Below the pieces are notes generated by a model. It saw nothing but the letters and a program-made list of their open reading frames with translations, searched no databases and was not told the DNA's origin. The translations under genes were made by a program, and so were the position numbers. Of a stretch of 64,000 nt of DNA, positions 35,171-44,854 are shown piece by piece (the stretch's first letter is position 1; each line of letters begins with the position of its first letter). This stretch comes from Maribacter luteus (GTDB lineage: Bacteria > Bacteroidota > Bacteroidia > Flavobacteriales > Flavobacteriaceae). The DNA lies in the NCBI RefSeq assembly GCF_009674825.1, contig NZ_WKJH01000024.1, forward strand, positions 1-64,000, given 5' to 3'.

Positions 35171-36751
35171 CTATTCAACTCTAAACCAATCAAAATTGGT
35201 AAAGCCCTTACTTTGTTGTATGTTCGGATTCACACAGAATAAACCAACTTTTGCACCAATCCAAACACCTTCTTTAGTATTGAATTCATCACCAATTACC
35301 CTAAAGTTTTTATTATCCAGGCTGTATTCATATTGACCAATAGTGTTTCCAACAATCTTTACTCTTAAATAAACAACTTCATTATCTATAGCTATACTCG
35401 CGATTACTTCCGCAATTCCATCACACTTATTATTGTCACTTTTTGACATTTCCAATTTAAAACCATTTTCATTTTTAATAACATAAAGTGATGTCCAACT
35501 TCTACCCATAACAACTAAACCGCCCTTATCACCAACTAAATCACCTTTGAAAGAAACTTTTGTTGTTGCCATAAAATCAGGTCCTGGAAATTTTTGCAGT
35601 AATAAATTAGGTGCATAATACAAATTACCTTCCTTAGTAATATTCTGAACGGCATTAAGCCTGATATTCCCATTATCAGAAATTGAATACCACTCATTCT
35701 TTGGATTAGCTTGCCATTGCCACTGTAATCCAAACTTTTTTGTATTGAACTCATCAGTAGTTTGAGGTGTTTTTACGGGATATTTTTTACCAACATTCGG
35801 CATCTTGTATTCTATTTGTGGCTCACCAATACCGTCTTTATTTATATCTTTACCCATTAGCGGCCAACCATCAACCCATTCTACTTTATTCAGGTGTACA
35901 ATTCTTCCATTAGGTTTTAATTCCTGAAAATGGGCAAACCATGACTCTCCCGAATCTAAATCAACAAGGCCTCCTTGATGTGGCCCATTGATTTCAGTAT
36001 TTCCCTTGTGCAAAACCGTCTTTCTTTCATAGGGTCCATAAATATTTTTTGACCGAAGAGCGGTCTGCCAACCTTCTCCAACTCCTCCTGCAGGAGCCAA
36101 AATGTAGTAATAGCCATCTTTTTTAAAGAACTTTGGCCCTTCAATAATTGGGTCATTCTCTTTATCCCTATATATTAAAACCCCATTATCTAAAAGTTTT
36201 TTGCCATCCTTACTCATTTTATGCAGAATTAAATCATTACCGCATAGTTTACCACGCACCAAATAAGCGTTTCCATCATCGTCCCAAAGAGGACATGGAT
36301 CTTCCCACATTTCAGAATCAACAACATGTGTTAACTCCCAATCATTTCGTGGATCATCTGTTGTAGCCATAAACAATCCATCGTAAGGAGTACAAAAATA
36401 GACATAGAACTTATTGTTATGATAACGGATAGAAGGGGCCCAAGCCCCTTGACCATGAGCCGTTTTATCATATTTTTCTAGAGGTAAACTCTGATAAACA
36501 TGGTTCACTATCTCCCAGTTCACCATATCTTTTGAATGCAAAATAGGAATACCAGGCATGCAATTAAAACTTGATGCTACCATATAAAAATCGTCTCCAA
36601 CTTTTACCATGTCAGGATCAGAATAATCTGCATAAATAATGGGATTTTTAAAATTACCATTTCCTAAATCCGGAGTCCATTGCTGGCCCGAAGCAGAATT
36701 AATTAGCACCAGTTGAAATATAATTATTTGTGCTAGCTTTTTCATTTTCAT
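35171..36751 (-). CDS. Glycoside hydrolase family 43 (subfamily 12-like)
   Basis: This is an exported five-blade beta-propeller GH43 of 526 residues with a C-terminal beta-sandwich of the GH43_C2 type. The catalytic base is D45 in ADYSDPDMVK, followed by FYMVASSFNCMPGIPILHS. The pKa-modulating Asp lies in MWEDPCPLWDDDG, and the acid Glu in IIEGPKFFKKDGYYY. The layout and the SSFNCMPGIPILHS block resemble subfamily 12, whose members act as beta-xylosidases or alpha-L-arabinofuranosidases. The tail ends in GFTNFDWFRVE. The gene is clearly more AT-rich than the loci further out, as is the GH28-like gene 107 bp upstream, suggesting the pair travelled together. The leader ends near SASGQ. Confidence 0.94.
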   Translation of the reverse strand: MKMKKLAQIIIFQLVLINSASGQQWTPDLGNGNFKNPIIYADYSDPDMVKVGDDFYMVASSFNCMPGIPILHSKDMVNWEIVNHVYQSLPLEKYDKTAHGQGAWAPSIRYHNNKFYVYFCTPYDGLFMATTDDPRNDWELTHVVDSEMWEDPCPLWDDDGNAYLVRGKLCGNDLILHKMSKDGKKLLDNGVLIYRDKENDPIIEGPKFFKKDGYYYILAPAGGVGEGWQTALRSKNIYGPYERKTVLHKGNTEINGPHQGGLVDLDSGESWFAHFQELKPNGRIVHLNKVEWVDGWPLMGKDINKDGIGEPQIEYKMPNVGKKYPVKTPQTTDEFNTKKFGLQWQWQANPKNEWYSISDNGNIRLNAVQNITKEGNLYYAPNLLLQKFPGPDFMATTKVSFKGDLVGDKGGLVVMGRSWTSLYVIKNENGFKLEMSKSDNNKCDGIAEVIASIAIDNEVVYLRVKIVGNTIGQYEYSLDNKNFRVIGDEFNTKEGVWIGAKVGLFCVNPNIQQSKGFTNFDWFRVE

Positions 36752-36858
36752 TATTTTTTTTAGTTAAATGCTTATCTATTTAATTCCGATTAAACCCATA
36801 CTATCAGATTCGATCAAATCGACTATTCGGTCCATATCCTTTGTTTTATACTTATCAA

Positions 36859-38409
36859 TTATTTAAATTGGACATTCTTAACAAACTCATTTGAGTTCAC
36901 CTGTTTTGCTTGTACTTTTTTACCATCAAGCACTACATTGTCAAATACTATATTTTCAACCAAGTGTTCCTCATCAAACCCTACCAACTCCATACTTGCA
37001 TGATCCTTAATGATATAGGGCTTCCAATCCGGACCATCTTGAAACCCCGTAAGTGTAGTATCAATAGGTGCTGAAGTTGCTACAATATTTTTAAAAAAGA
37101 CGTTTTTAATATGGCCGCGCTCTTCTGTTTCTGTCCATCTGGTTTTTCCTATCCAACAAGAAATCAATCTACGTGCTTCTTCGATTCTTATATTATCAAA
37201 CGTGACATCACTTATAACGGCATCATCACAATGATAGACTCTTAATGCAGTTTCTCGCCCTACATCGTGAATAACATCACAATCTTCAAAAAGTACATTA
37301 GTGATGTTTTCGTGTACTTCGGCACCAATACTTAAAGAATGGGCCAACTCATTCCAAACCACACATTTTCGAGTATGAACATTTTTCACTTCGCCATAAC
37401 CTCCAAAAGATTTAATCACGACCGCGTCGTCAAAGGTTCTCATAAAACAGTTTTCCACCAAAACATCCCTGCTACTTGTAATATCAACCCCGTCTGCATT
37501 TCCTCTCCAACCTATAATTTTTATATTATCAACATGTACTTTGTCACAACTTTGGATAGGGATAGTCCAATGACTTGGGTCAAAAATGGTAACGCCTTCA
37601 ATGGTCACATTTTTAGCTTTTTGGGCTAAAATCGTATATCGTCTTATTTTTTTTGGAATACCACTTTGGTCAATAATTCCACGTCCACGTATGCTTACGT
37701 TTTTTCCTTCCAGAATAAAGGTTGGTTGTTTTCTTAAACGACCTCTTACTTCAATTTCTTCTTCATTATCCAGTGTACCACAGCGTAAATACGCACCACC
37801 AGCAAGATAAATAGTTTGACCATCGCTAATGGTTATGTTGGTTACATCATGGATACCTGGACCAAAATAGATGACATTGGTATCTTCGGGACTAGGGATA
37901 TTTTCTTCAAAAGGATTGGCTAAAATATGTAATGATTCATGCCATTCCCCATTCACCTCAATTGTTACATGCCCTGGTTTGTTTATTTGAAAGGTGATTT
38001 TATTTCCTTCGAAATTTGGTTTAATGCCATAGGATGTCGGTAAAATTTTAACCGACTCCACTCTTTCAGGACAATCAATGGAAACGGTAACACTTTCATT
38101 CATGTCAAAAGATGCTACAGATACAAATCCATAATCACCTGCCGGTTTTAAGCGGGGAATAGGTTTAGAAGGTGGAATTTTAGTTTTGTATACAGGTACA
38201 TACTGTTCTTCCACTTTTACAGTAAATGCCTTTGATAATTCAATACCTTCAGGGGCCGGATAAATATTAACCTTGGCTGTCTCTTGTTTGCAAGATGAGA
38301 TTAGCAGTACCACCAAAATCATCATGAGACCTGGCAATGACACTTTCTTATGAACGGCATTTTGATCCTTAAATCCTGGGTATTGATTTTGTGTTATTCT
38401 TTCTGACAT
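36859..38409 (-). CDS. GH28-like polygalacturonase-fold hydrolase
   Basis: This is a 516-residue predicted lipoprotein (LLISSC, C40). An N-terminal beta-sandwich of about 150 residues (DYGFVSVASF, VTVSIDCPERVESVKILP, VTIEVNGEWHESLHI) precedes a parallel beta-helix of the GH28 type. Catalytic-site equivalents are GNADGVDI (usual NTDG), RTFDDAVVIKS (usual DDC), and AHSLSIGAE where most polygalacturonases read GHGLSIGS. The Asp residues and the His are kept, so the enzyme is probably active but on an unusual galacturonan or related glycan. The first 22 residues before KKVSLPGLMMILVV are odd for a leader, and M29 (38325) could be the true start. The gene is lower in GC than most of the window. 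GH43 follows after 107 bp. Confidence 0.85.
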   Translation of the reverse strand: MSERITQNQYPGFKDQNAVHKKVSLPGLMMILVVLLISSCKQETAKVNIYPAPEGIELSKAFTVKVEEQYVPVYKTKIPPSKPIPRLKPAGDYGFVSVASFDMNESVTVSIDCPERVESVKILPTSYGIKPNFEGNKITFQINKPGHVTIEVNGEWHESLHILANPFEENIPSPEDTNVIYFGPGIHDVTNITISDGQTIYLAGGAYLRCGTLDNEEEIEVRGRLRKQPTFILEGKNVSIRGRGIIDQSGIPKKIRRYTILAQKAKNVTIEGVTIFDPSHWTIPIQSCDKVHVDNIKIIGWRGNADGVDITSSRDVLVENCFMRTFDDAVVIKSFGGYGEVKNVHTRKCVVWNELAHSLSIGAEVHENITNVLFEDCDVIHDVGRETALRVYHCDDAVISDVTFDNIRIEEARRLISCWIGKTRWTETEERGHIKNVFFKNIVATSAPIDTTLTGFQDGPDWKPYIIKDHASMELVGFDEEHLVENIVFDNVVLDGKKVQAKQVNSNEFVKNVQFK

Positions 38410-38502
38410 AGCTATTTGGTTTTCTTATTGGTTTTTAGTTTCCAGTACTTAAATGATTGCTTCAAAATCGCGTAGTGGATATTGTCTTGGAACTTCGTTT
38501 TC

Positions 38503-41172
38503 TTATAGGTTTATGCTCATGTCCGTACCGTTGTAAAGGACGCTTTCTGTTTTGCCCCCAATGACTTCGATAACCAAATCCGTAGGGTTATCCTTGAAAT
38601 GGATAAAATCATCCTTACCATTCGCGATTTCAAGTGTTTTATCGGCTTCGGAATAATGTAGCTTAAGTTCTGAATATTCCCCTTTTTCGTAGTCATAGGA
38701 TTCGCTATCATCAAAATAAAGGGTGTATTCAGCATCTTTACCGGGATATATTTTCAATCGTAGGGGTTCATCGGTTTCTTCTGTGGCATATTGTACTTTG
38801 GGGCCAAACGGAATGATACTTCCTGCCTTTACATACAGGGGTGTTTCATCCAATGCTGCTTTTACGGTGTGGTTTTTGCCACCCTCTATTTTCTCATTGG
38901 TCCAGAAATCATACCATTCGCCTTGTGGGAAATACATTTCCTTTTCACGTTTTTGGTATTCGGTCACAATACCGACCATAATGGATTCCCCAAAAAACAA
39001 TTGGTCCTTGATCCCCCAGGTGTTCTTGTCATTGGGATATTGATAGGCCAACGGACTCATCAACAGCGCACCTTCGTTAGTCACCTGCCTAGCTTCAGAA
39101 TAGATATAAGGCATCAATTGATATCTTAAATCGATGAACTTCCGGGCCGTATTTTCAAACTCCTGGCCATACCTCCAAATTTCAGTTTCGGACACGTAAC
39201 CGTGGATACGGAAAATAGGGCTGAAGGTTCCGAACTGGAACCAACGGGTCAATAATTCTATGAATTCCGGATTCGTATATTGGCTATCAAAGCTAGGGTT
39301 AATAGACTTTGAATCCCTGAAGAAACCTCCGATATCGTGGGTCCAATACGGTACCCCCGCCATGGTAAAATTAAGTCCGGCCGGAATCTGTTCTGAAAGT
39401 TGCTCCCAAGAAGCCTCCACATCACCAGACCATGAAGTGGCTCCATAGCGTTGTTGTCCGGAATAGGCAGAACGGGTCAGGTTAAAAACACGTTCGTTGG
39501 GAAATTCCGCCCTTCTTCCCTCGTACATCGCTTTGGTCACCAATAGTGAATAGGGGTTTTGAACTTTTGCATAAGGTCCGACAGCGGTATTGACTTTTGT
39601 ATCCCGAACCCCTTCTGGTTCTGTTCCATCCAACCAAATAGCGCTTACCCCTTTGTGAAACATAGAATCACTTAACATACGGTAAAACCGTTCGCTAACC
39701 CCTTCATCATAAATATCCACATAGTTGCTACTTTTGATTTTTTTTAGGTCGTACTTCGCTTCCAAACGCTCGTTCTTTACCTCCGGCCACACAGAAACCA
39801 TTAACTTCAAGTTCAACGCTTTTAACTCATCAACCATGGCATCCGGGTCTGGATATTTAGCTTTATCCCACTCAGGACCTTTGGTTTTCTTTGGCCAATA
39901 AAACCAGTCTTGTACGATATTATCAAAAGGAATTTTCCTATTCCGCATCTCATGGGCATTCGCCAATAATTCTTCTTGGTTATGGTATCGTTCACGACAT
40001 TGCCAAAAACCATAAGCACTTTTGGGAAACATAGGTGCTTTTCCGGTTAAGTTTTGGTATTGTGAAATGACTTCTGCTGGGTTATCTCCCCGCACCAAAT
40101 AATAATCTATGGCATTCCCTACCGTACTACTAAAAACGGTTTTGTTGTAATCGGGCTCGTTATAGAATAATTTTCCAGGTATTTTAGCCCCTGTATTCTG
40201 GAACACCACTTTATATTCCTTTCCTGCTTCCAAATATTTTTTGCCCGAATATCTTCGCGGCATCCATATGGTGGAGTAGTTGATAATATCATCCCCATCT
40301 ATGGTCACCCTGATTTCCCCTCGCATACGACCATTGTTATCGCTTAGGGCCATAAAGGTATATTCACCTGTCTTAGTGGGCGTAAAAGTTGTTTCCCGGA
40401 TGTTTTTCGCGGCCTCTTCCTTTGAAATATGAGAAGCTACATCTTCCTTTTCGCCATTTACGACAATTTCCTTAGTGTTGTTTTTGGTCTGAACATTGCC
40501 CAATGAAGCGAACTGGATCTCATTTTGAGGAGTATTGAAATCCGTTAGACTGTAATTATGCCAGTAGATACCATATCCTTTTGTGGAAACCAAGAATGGA
40601 ATCGCGATCTCTTGATTGTATTGTTGTAATCGCATGGGGACGTTTCTCCAATTCATGATACCACTTTGATATTGGCCTAAGCCATATAAGGCTTCATCAT
40701 CGGCTACAAAGGCTTGGGACACGGTATGCCCATCTTCATTATTCGGTTCAATGAAGGTCAATTCATTGGTCTCTGACAGAAGGTTCGTATCCTCCTTGGA
40801 TGTATACTCGATCTTACCATCGCTATGGACCAAAACTTTTAATGCTTCTGTACTAATGGTTATGTAATCTTCGCTTTCGTCCAAATCCCAAGCAACATTT
40901 TGGGGCTCCAAGATGGTAACATAATCCGGAAGGGTTGATTCCTGCGTACCTTGTATCTCTTTTCTAACATGAATAATAGCTTTATCAACTATCTCGATAT
41001 TGATTATCAGGCTATCTTGATGAATCGTTACGGCATGCTCTGATCTATCAACCTTATACTTGTATTTTGATTGACAACCAACTACCAATAGTACTAGTAC
41101 AACAATACTTAGGGTCGAAGCATATCTTACCATAGTTAATTTATTTTTTAGTTTTAAAATGCTTTTTTTCAT
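38503..41172 (-). CDS. Glycoside hydrolase family 31 with PA14 insert
   Basis: This is an 889-residue predicted lipoprotein (VVGC, C33). The N-terminal beta-sandwich (about 40-245) contains the usual FVADDEALYGLGQYQSG motif. A PA14-like insert (about 255-345, GEYTFMALSDNNGRMRGEI) is characteristic of alpha-xylosidases related to Bacteroides GH31 enzymes of xyloglucan loci. The barrel holds the nucleophile D515 in AIWLDGTEPEG and the acid/base D584 in SWSGDVEASW. C-terminal sandwiches follow. Alpha-xylosidase is the best guess, alpha-galactosidase or alpha-glucosidase being alternatives. A second ATG precedes MVRYASTLSIVV and gives a more usual leader length; the longer frame is listed. The GH28-like gene is transcribed next-but-downstream, 93 bp away on its own upstream side. 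Confidence 0.94.
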   Translation of the reverse strand: MKKSILKLKNKLTMVRYASTLSIVVLVLLVVGCQSKYKYKVDRSEHAVTIHQDSLIINIEIVDKAIIHVRKEIQGTQESTLPDYVTILEPQNVAWDLDESEDYITISTEALKVLVHSDGKIEYTSKEDTNLLSETNELTFIEPNNEDGHTVSQAFVADDEALYGLGQYQSGIMNWRNVPMRLQQYNQEIAIPFLVSTKGYGIYWHNYSLTDFNTPQNEIQFASLGNVQTKNNTKEIVVNGEKEDVASHISKEEAAKNIRETTFTPTKTGEYTFMALSDNNGRMRGEIRVTIDGDDIINYSTIWMPRRYSGKKYLEAGKEYKVVFQNTGAKIPGKLFYNEPDYNKTVFSSTVGNAIDYYLVRGDNPAEVISQYQNLTGKAPMFPKSAYGFWQCRERYHNQEELLANAHEMRNRKIPFDNIVQDWFYWPKKTKGPEWDKAKYPDPDAMVDELKALNLKLMVSVWPEVKNERLEAKYDLKKIKSSNYVDIYDEGVSERFYRMLSDSMFHKGVSAIWLDGTEPEGVRDTKVNTAVGPYAKVQNPYSLLVTKAMYEGRRAEFPNERVFNLTRSAYSGQQRYGATSWSGDVEASWEQLSEQIPAGLNFTMAGVPYWTHDIGGFFRDSKSINPSFDSQYTNPEFIELLTRWFQFGTFSPIFRIHGYVSETEIWRYGQEFENTARKFIDLRYQLMPYIYSEARQVTNEGALLMSPLAYQYPNDKNTWGIKDQLFFGESIMVGIVTEYQKREKEMYFPQGEWYDFWTNEKIEGGKNHTVKAALDETPLYVKAGSIIPFGPKVQYATEETDEPLRLKIYPGKDAEYTLYFDDSESYDYEKGEYSELKLHYSEADKTLEIANGKDDFIHFKDNPTDLVIEVIGGKTESVLYNGTDMSINL

Positions 41173-41211
41173 TGAGGGTCTGTTTATTTTTTTGAGTATG
41201 CTATCCTGCTC

Positions 41212-43179
41212 CTATGGTTTATTTACATATATATACCGTATGCGACATGCATGTCCATTACTTTGCTCATCTTTTTCATCGGTTATTTTCAACTCCAATC
41301 GGTGCTTTTTCCCCGTTAACCCACTGGCTAATGTGTAATACCATGGCAGGTGAAACGATGTACTCCATGGGGTAAATAGATTCAATCTTTGCCACTTCCC
41401 CCTATCAATCCGGTATTCAATAATTCCGGCATCTGGCCCGGCCGCAACTGCAATTCCGACGGCATTACCTTCAAAAGTCAATTGTAACGTGCTTCCTGGC
41501 GATTCACTGATCAACATACGCACATTCACATAATTGGGTCGAACGCTTTTGCCGTCATTAGGATTCCAATTGGAATCGATCTTCCATCCCTTTTTTAGTT
41601 TGATATCGGAAACATCGATGAAAACACCATTCGCGTATGCAAAAACATCCAAAGGGTTAGGTAATGCATGCGCTTTTATCTTATCATCATTGTCTATATG
41701 TCCCGCAAATGCCTTATCAAGAAACTGAAGCATTGATCGGGCATAAACCCCTTGACCAAAAGGTGATGGATGAAGGTTTTCAAAGTCCTTTTCCCAGGTA
41801 AACTCGCCATGATCGATCCTTTCGGTGACTTCTTTTGCCAAGTTGATGGTCGGAATATCATAATGTTCTGCCACCCGATTATGGTTTTTTATCACCTCAG
41901 GCACTTTCCCGGCGCGGTAGGTCTTCATTTTATCCGGATCTACAAAATGCATCATCACGATATCCATCATCGGGTTGGATTTGAGTAGATGTCTGACAAT
42001 ACCTTCCATTCCCCTTATTTGCTCTGTTTCGGTTCGTTTATTGGTGGCATCGTTTACAGCCGCCTCTTCAAATAACAAATCGATTTTCCCTTTTGACAAC
42101 ACATCCCTTTCCAATCTAAATGCAGCTGGTGTGGTTCCCATAGAAGGGATTCCGGCCGCAATGAACTCAAATTCGGTTTCAGGGAATCTGGTTTTCAAAT
42201 ACGCATAAATACTATCACGCCAACCGCCATTATGTGTAATCGACCCACCAAGAAAAGCAACGCGACCTTTTTTATTACGCTCAAACTGAATCCTGCTATT
42301 TTGAAGGCCACTTCCCATCCGATGGTATTTTGAAGCATCCAACAATTTATTTTCAGTACTATGCCTCATGATAAAATCAACCACCATTTTCGGATCATCA
42401 ATATCATAATGGTGCCCATTGGATTTTTGGATACCGGAACTACAAGGTGATACCGTTGCAGTCCCCCCTACATGGATGTAATTTTGAACGAGTAATAATG
42501 AATTCTCATCTGGGGGTACAACCCCATCTTTTAAACTAACGGTATGTAGAATCGGCACACCTGCTTTAGCCAGTGCATCCAAATTATCGATTGGGTTGTT
42601 TTTATAGGCTTTGGCTTCTGCATCTGAATCGAATCCGTATTCGGTCTTTAACACTTGCCATTCCTTTTTACTTCCTTTGCTAGCTCCAAAACCTCCGGGC
42701 CAACTTTTAAAATCACATACTACCGCATCTCCATAAATACAAGCAACCTTTTCAGCGTTTTGTTTCGCCCAGTTGTAGATGAACAATCCTCCCCGACTAT
42801 GCCCATGTAAAGCGACCTTGTCCTGCAACCCATAAGTCGTTGTTAGGTAATCGTAAAAACCATTCCAAACCTCTACCGCTTTAGGGCTACCAAATTGGTT
42901 ATTGGTATTTACATAAGCGATATGAAAACCTTTTGTCAAGAGGACACTGTCTATTTCGGCATGATAATCGGGAAAACGGGCCCGCCATAACCATGGATTT
43001 CCGGGTAAAGGTTTTTCCGGACGCGTAAGATGTGCTTCCTTACCACTAAACATGAAATTTATACGTTCAAATCCTTTCCATGTGCTTACAGCCACTTCGT
43101 CAACGGTGGATTGCCCATAGCCCATTGATAAAGTGGAAATTATTGTAAAAAGAAATACAAATAAACCTCTATTCTTCAT
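41212..43179 (-). CDS. Double esterase: alpha/beta hydrolase plus SGNH module
   Basis: This is a 655-residue exported protein with two esterase modules. Module one (about 30-275) is an alpha/beta hydrolase with nucleophile S128 in ALHGHSRGGLF, an Asp in SLKDGVVPP and a His in KSNGHHYD. Module two (about 300-515) is an SGNH hydrolase with S313 in FLGGSITHNGGWRD, the Asn block in LFEEAAVNDAT and the His block in ENLHPSPFGQG. A C-terminal beta-sandwich (about 530-655, GSTLQLTFEGNAVGIAVAAG) may bind sugar. Two nucleophiles in one secreted chain suggest removal of two kinds of ester or of esters at two positions. It lies between GH31 (39 bp) and a sulfatase (77 bp). Confidence 0.9.
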   Translation of the reverse strand: MKNRGLFVFLFTIISTLSMGYGQSTVDEVAVSTWKGFERINFMFSGKEAHLTRPEKPLPGNPWLWRARFPDYHAEIDSVLLTKGFHIAYVNTNNQFGSPKAVEVWNGFYDYLTTTYGLQDKVALHGHSRGGLFIYNWAKQNAEKVACIYGDAVVCDFKSWPGGFGASKGSKKEWQVLKTEYGFDSDAEAKAYKNNPIDNLDALAKAGVPILHTVSLKDGVVPPDENSLLLVQNYIHVGGTATVSPCSSGIQKSNGHHYDIDDPKMVVDFIMRHSTENKLLDASKYHRMGSGLQNSRIQFERNKKGRVAFLGGSITHNGGWRDSIYAYLKTRFPETEFEFIAAGIPSMGTTPAAFRLERDVLSKGKIDLLFEEAAVNDATNKRTETEQIRGMEGIVRHLLKSNPMMDIVMMHFVDPDKMKTYRAGKVPEVIKNHNRVAEHYDIPTINLAKEVTERIDHGEFTWEKDFENLHPSPFGQGVYARSMLQFLDKAFAGHIDNDDKIKAHALPNPLDVFAYANGVFIDVSDIKLKKGWKIDSNWNPNDGKSVRPNYVNVRMLISESPGSTLQLTFEGNAVGIAVAAGPDAGIIEYRIDRGKWQRLNLFTPWSTSFHLPWYYTLASGLTGKKHRLELKITDEKDEQSNGHACRIRYIYVNKP

Positions 43180-43256
43180 CTATTTTTTTACCATTACCTG
43201 AATTACATAATATTAGAATCACCCTATTCTACTGTTTAATTAGTACTGAAATATCA

Positions 43257-44822
43257 TTACTCAATCGCCTTTTTATACAATTCCTCCGTTTTTTTTCTCA
43301 GTTTCTTCAATATTTCGAGATGCCCTGGGTCATTCACTAAATTATTCTGTTCCGAAGGGTCAGTATCCATATCATACAACTCTTCAATCTTTGGATGGTG
43401 TTCGTAGTAAACAATATATTTCCATCGATGGGTACGAAGGCCCCGGCTACGGTATGATTTGTTCGATGCTATTAGATTCTGATTGATTTCATCCACGTTA
43501 CCATTATACCGTTTAGAGAACATTTCCGCTAAAAACAAGTCTTCCATAAAAACGGCATCACGCCATTTGGACATATCCTGTGTCTTGTTCAAAACACCGC
43601 TAATATCATTCCCCTGCATACTTGCCGGTGTTTCCAGACCTGCCATTGAGACTATCGTAGGTGCCATATCAACTGAAGAAATAAGCGCATCTTCACGCCG
43701 TTGACGTTTTGATGCCGGTATACGCCCATCATACACAATAAGTGGTGCCTTAACCGACTCATCGTAAAGCAAACATTTATCGAATAAACCGTGTGAACCT
43801 TGAAAACGTCCATTGTCGCTGGTATAGATTATGATCGTATTTTCCAATAACCCCTTCTCTTTTAATTTTTTTACCAAAAAACCCACCTGTTCATCAACGC
43901 TGTACCCTTGGGTCGCGAAACGGCGCACTAGTTTCTGATGCATTTCTGGGGTAGACGATCTTTGGCGGTGCAAGTAGACTCCTCTGGCATTTTCTTTTAC
44001 CACTTCAGGTAATTCAGGGTTATCGCCTTCTACCCAGTTATTTGGGACCGACATATCGGTATTTCTGAACCGTTCAAAATGCGGAATATACATATCCTTG
44101 TCCCTATCATGCTTCACGGCATAAAAACTCACTGACAGGCAAAATGGTTGATCTGAAGGCTGTGTATCAATAAAACGCATCATGGCCTCTCCAGTCCTTA
44201 AAGTCCTTCCCGAATTTTCGCGTCCTCCCCTATATATTTCTTGTAGCCCAAGATCGTTTTCGGGCCAAATCACTAACCCTTTATCATCACGGGTTTCACT
44301 TCCTGCAAAGAAATCGAAGACCCCTCCCATATGATCCTTATAGAAATGTTCTTTCGGTGTACTCGGCCGCATAGCTTCTTCAGTAACCGTAAATCCTACT
44401 TTTCCAATAAAACCCGTACGATATCCTGCGTTTTTAAGAATGGCCGGGTAACTTTTTGCAAAATCCGCTTGGGACAAGGTATAATCGTCAGGAGCAACAA
44501 AACCAACCCTATGATTTGAATTATAGCGGCCTGTCATCATCGTTACACGACTGGGCATGCAAATGGCCACCGCATAAAAAGCCTTATCAAAAGTAACCCC
44601 TTGTGCTGCCAACTTGTCGATATTGGGTGTATTGAACTCGGGTTTGCCATAGCATCCCATATTATCCCAACGTTGGTCGTCGGTCATCAAGAAAATAATA
44701 TTGGGCGGTGCTGTATTCTTTTCTAGACCTGCTTTCCCAAGAACTGAATTAGATTTACATCCTGCTGCTATCGAAACAAGCATGAACAAAGAAATTACAG
44801 AAATTATCTTGGTACTATTCAT
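43257..44822 (-). CDS. Sulfatase S1 family, CMPSR type
   Basis: This is a 521-residue predicted lipoprotein sulfatase (AAGC, C22). The formylglycine site is C88 in AICMPSRVTMMTGRY. The first metal motif is LMTDDQRWDNMGCYG, the second is YTSDNGRFQGSHGLFDK. The usual GKWHLG is replaced by GFIGKVGFTV, keeping the lysine. MTDDQRWDNMGCYGKPEF and GSHGLFDKCLLYDESVK resemble choline-sulfatase/heparan-type exo-sulfatases, but I do not assign a subfamily. The SVDMAPTIVSMAG block is the C-terminal core. A relic-rich spacer of 211 bp separates it from the GH43 gene upstream, so it may have its own promoter. Confidence 0.94.
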   Translation of the reverse strand: MNSTKIISVISLFMLVSIAAGCKSNSVLGKAGLEKNTAPPNIIFLMTDDQRWDNMGCYGKPEFNTPNIDKLAAQGVTFDKAFYAVAICMPSRVTMMTGRYNSNHRVGFVAPDDYTLSQADFAKSYPAILKNAGYRTGFIGKVGFTVTEEAMRPSTPKEHFYKDHMGGVFDFFAGSETRDDKGLVIWPENDLGLQEIYRGGRENSGRTLRTGEAMMRFIDTQPSDQPFCLSVSFYAVKHDRDKDMYIPHFERFRNTDMSVPNNWVEGDNPELPEVVKENARGVYLHRQRSSTPEMHQKLVRRFATQGYSVDEQVGFLVKKLKEKGLLENTIIIYTSDNGRFQGSHGLFDKCLLYDESVKAPLIVYDGRIPASKRQRREDALISSVDMAPTIVSMAGLETPASMQGNDISGVLNKTQDMSKWRDAVFMEDLFLAEMFSKRYNGNVDEINQNLIASNKSYRSRGLRTHRWKYIVYYEHHPKIEELYDMDTDPSEQNNLVNDPGHLEILKKLRKKTEELYKKAIE

Positions 44823-44854
44823 AACTTATAATCTTAGTATTACGTTTTCAAATA

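Noticed and set aside
38410-38500. A short lysine-rich minus frame (FQDNIHYAILKQSFKYWK) upstream of the GH28-like gene
   Set aside because: About 29 codons, no start codon and no recognisable similarity; left as spacer.
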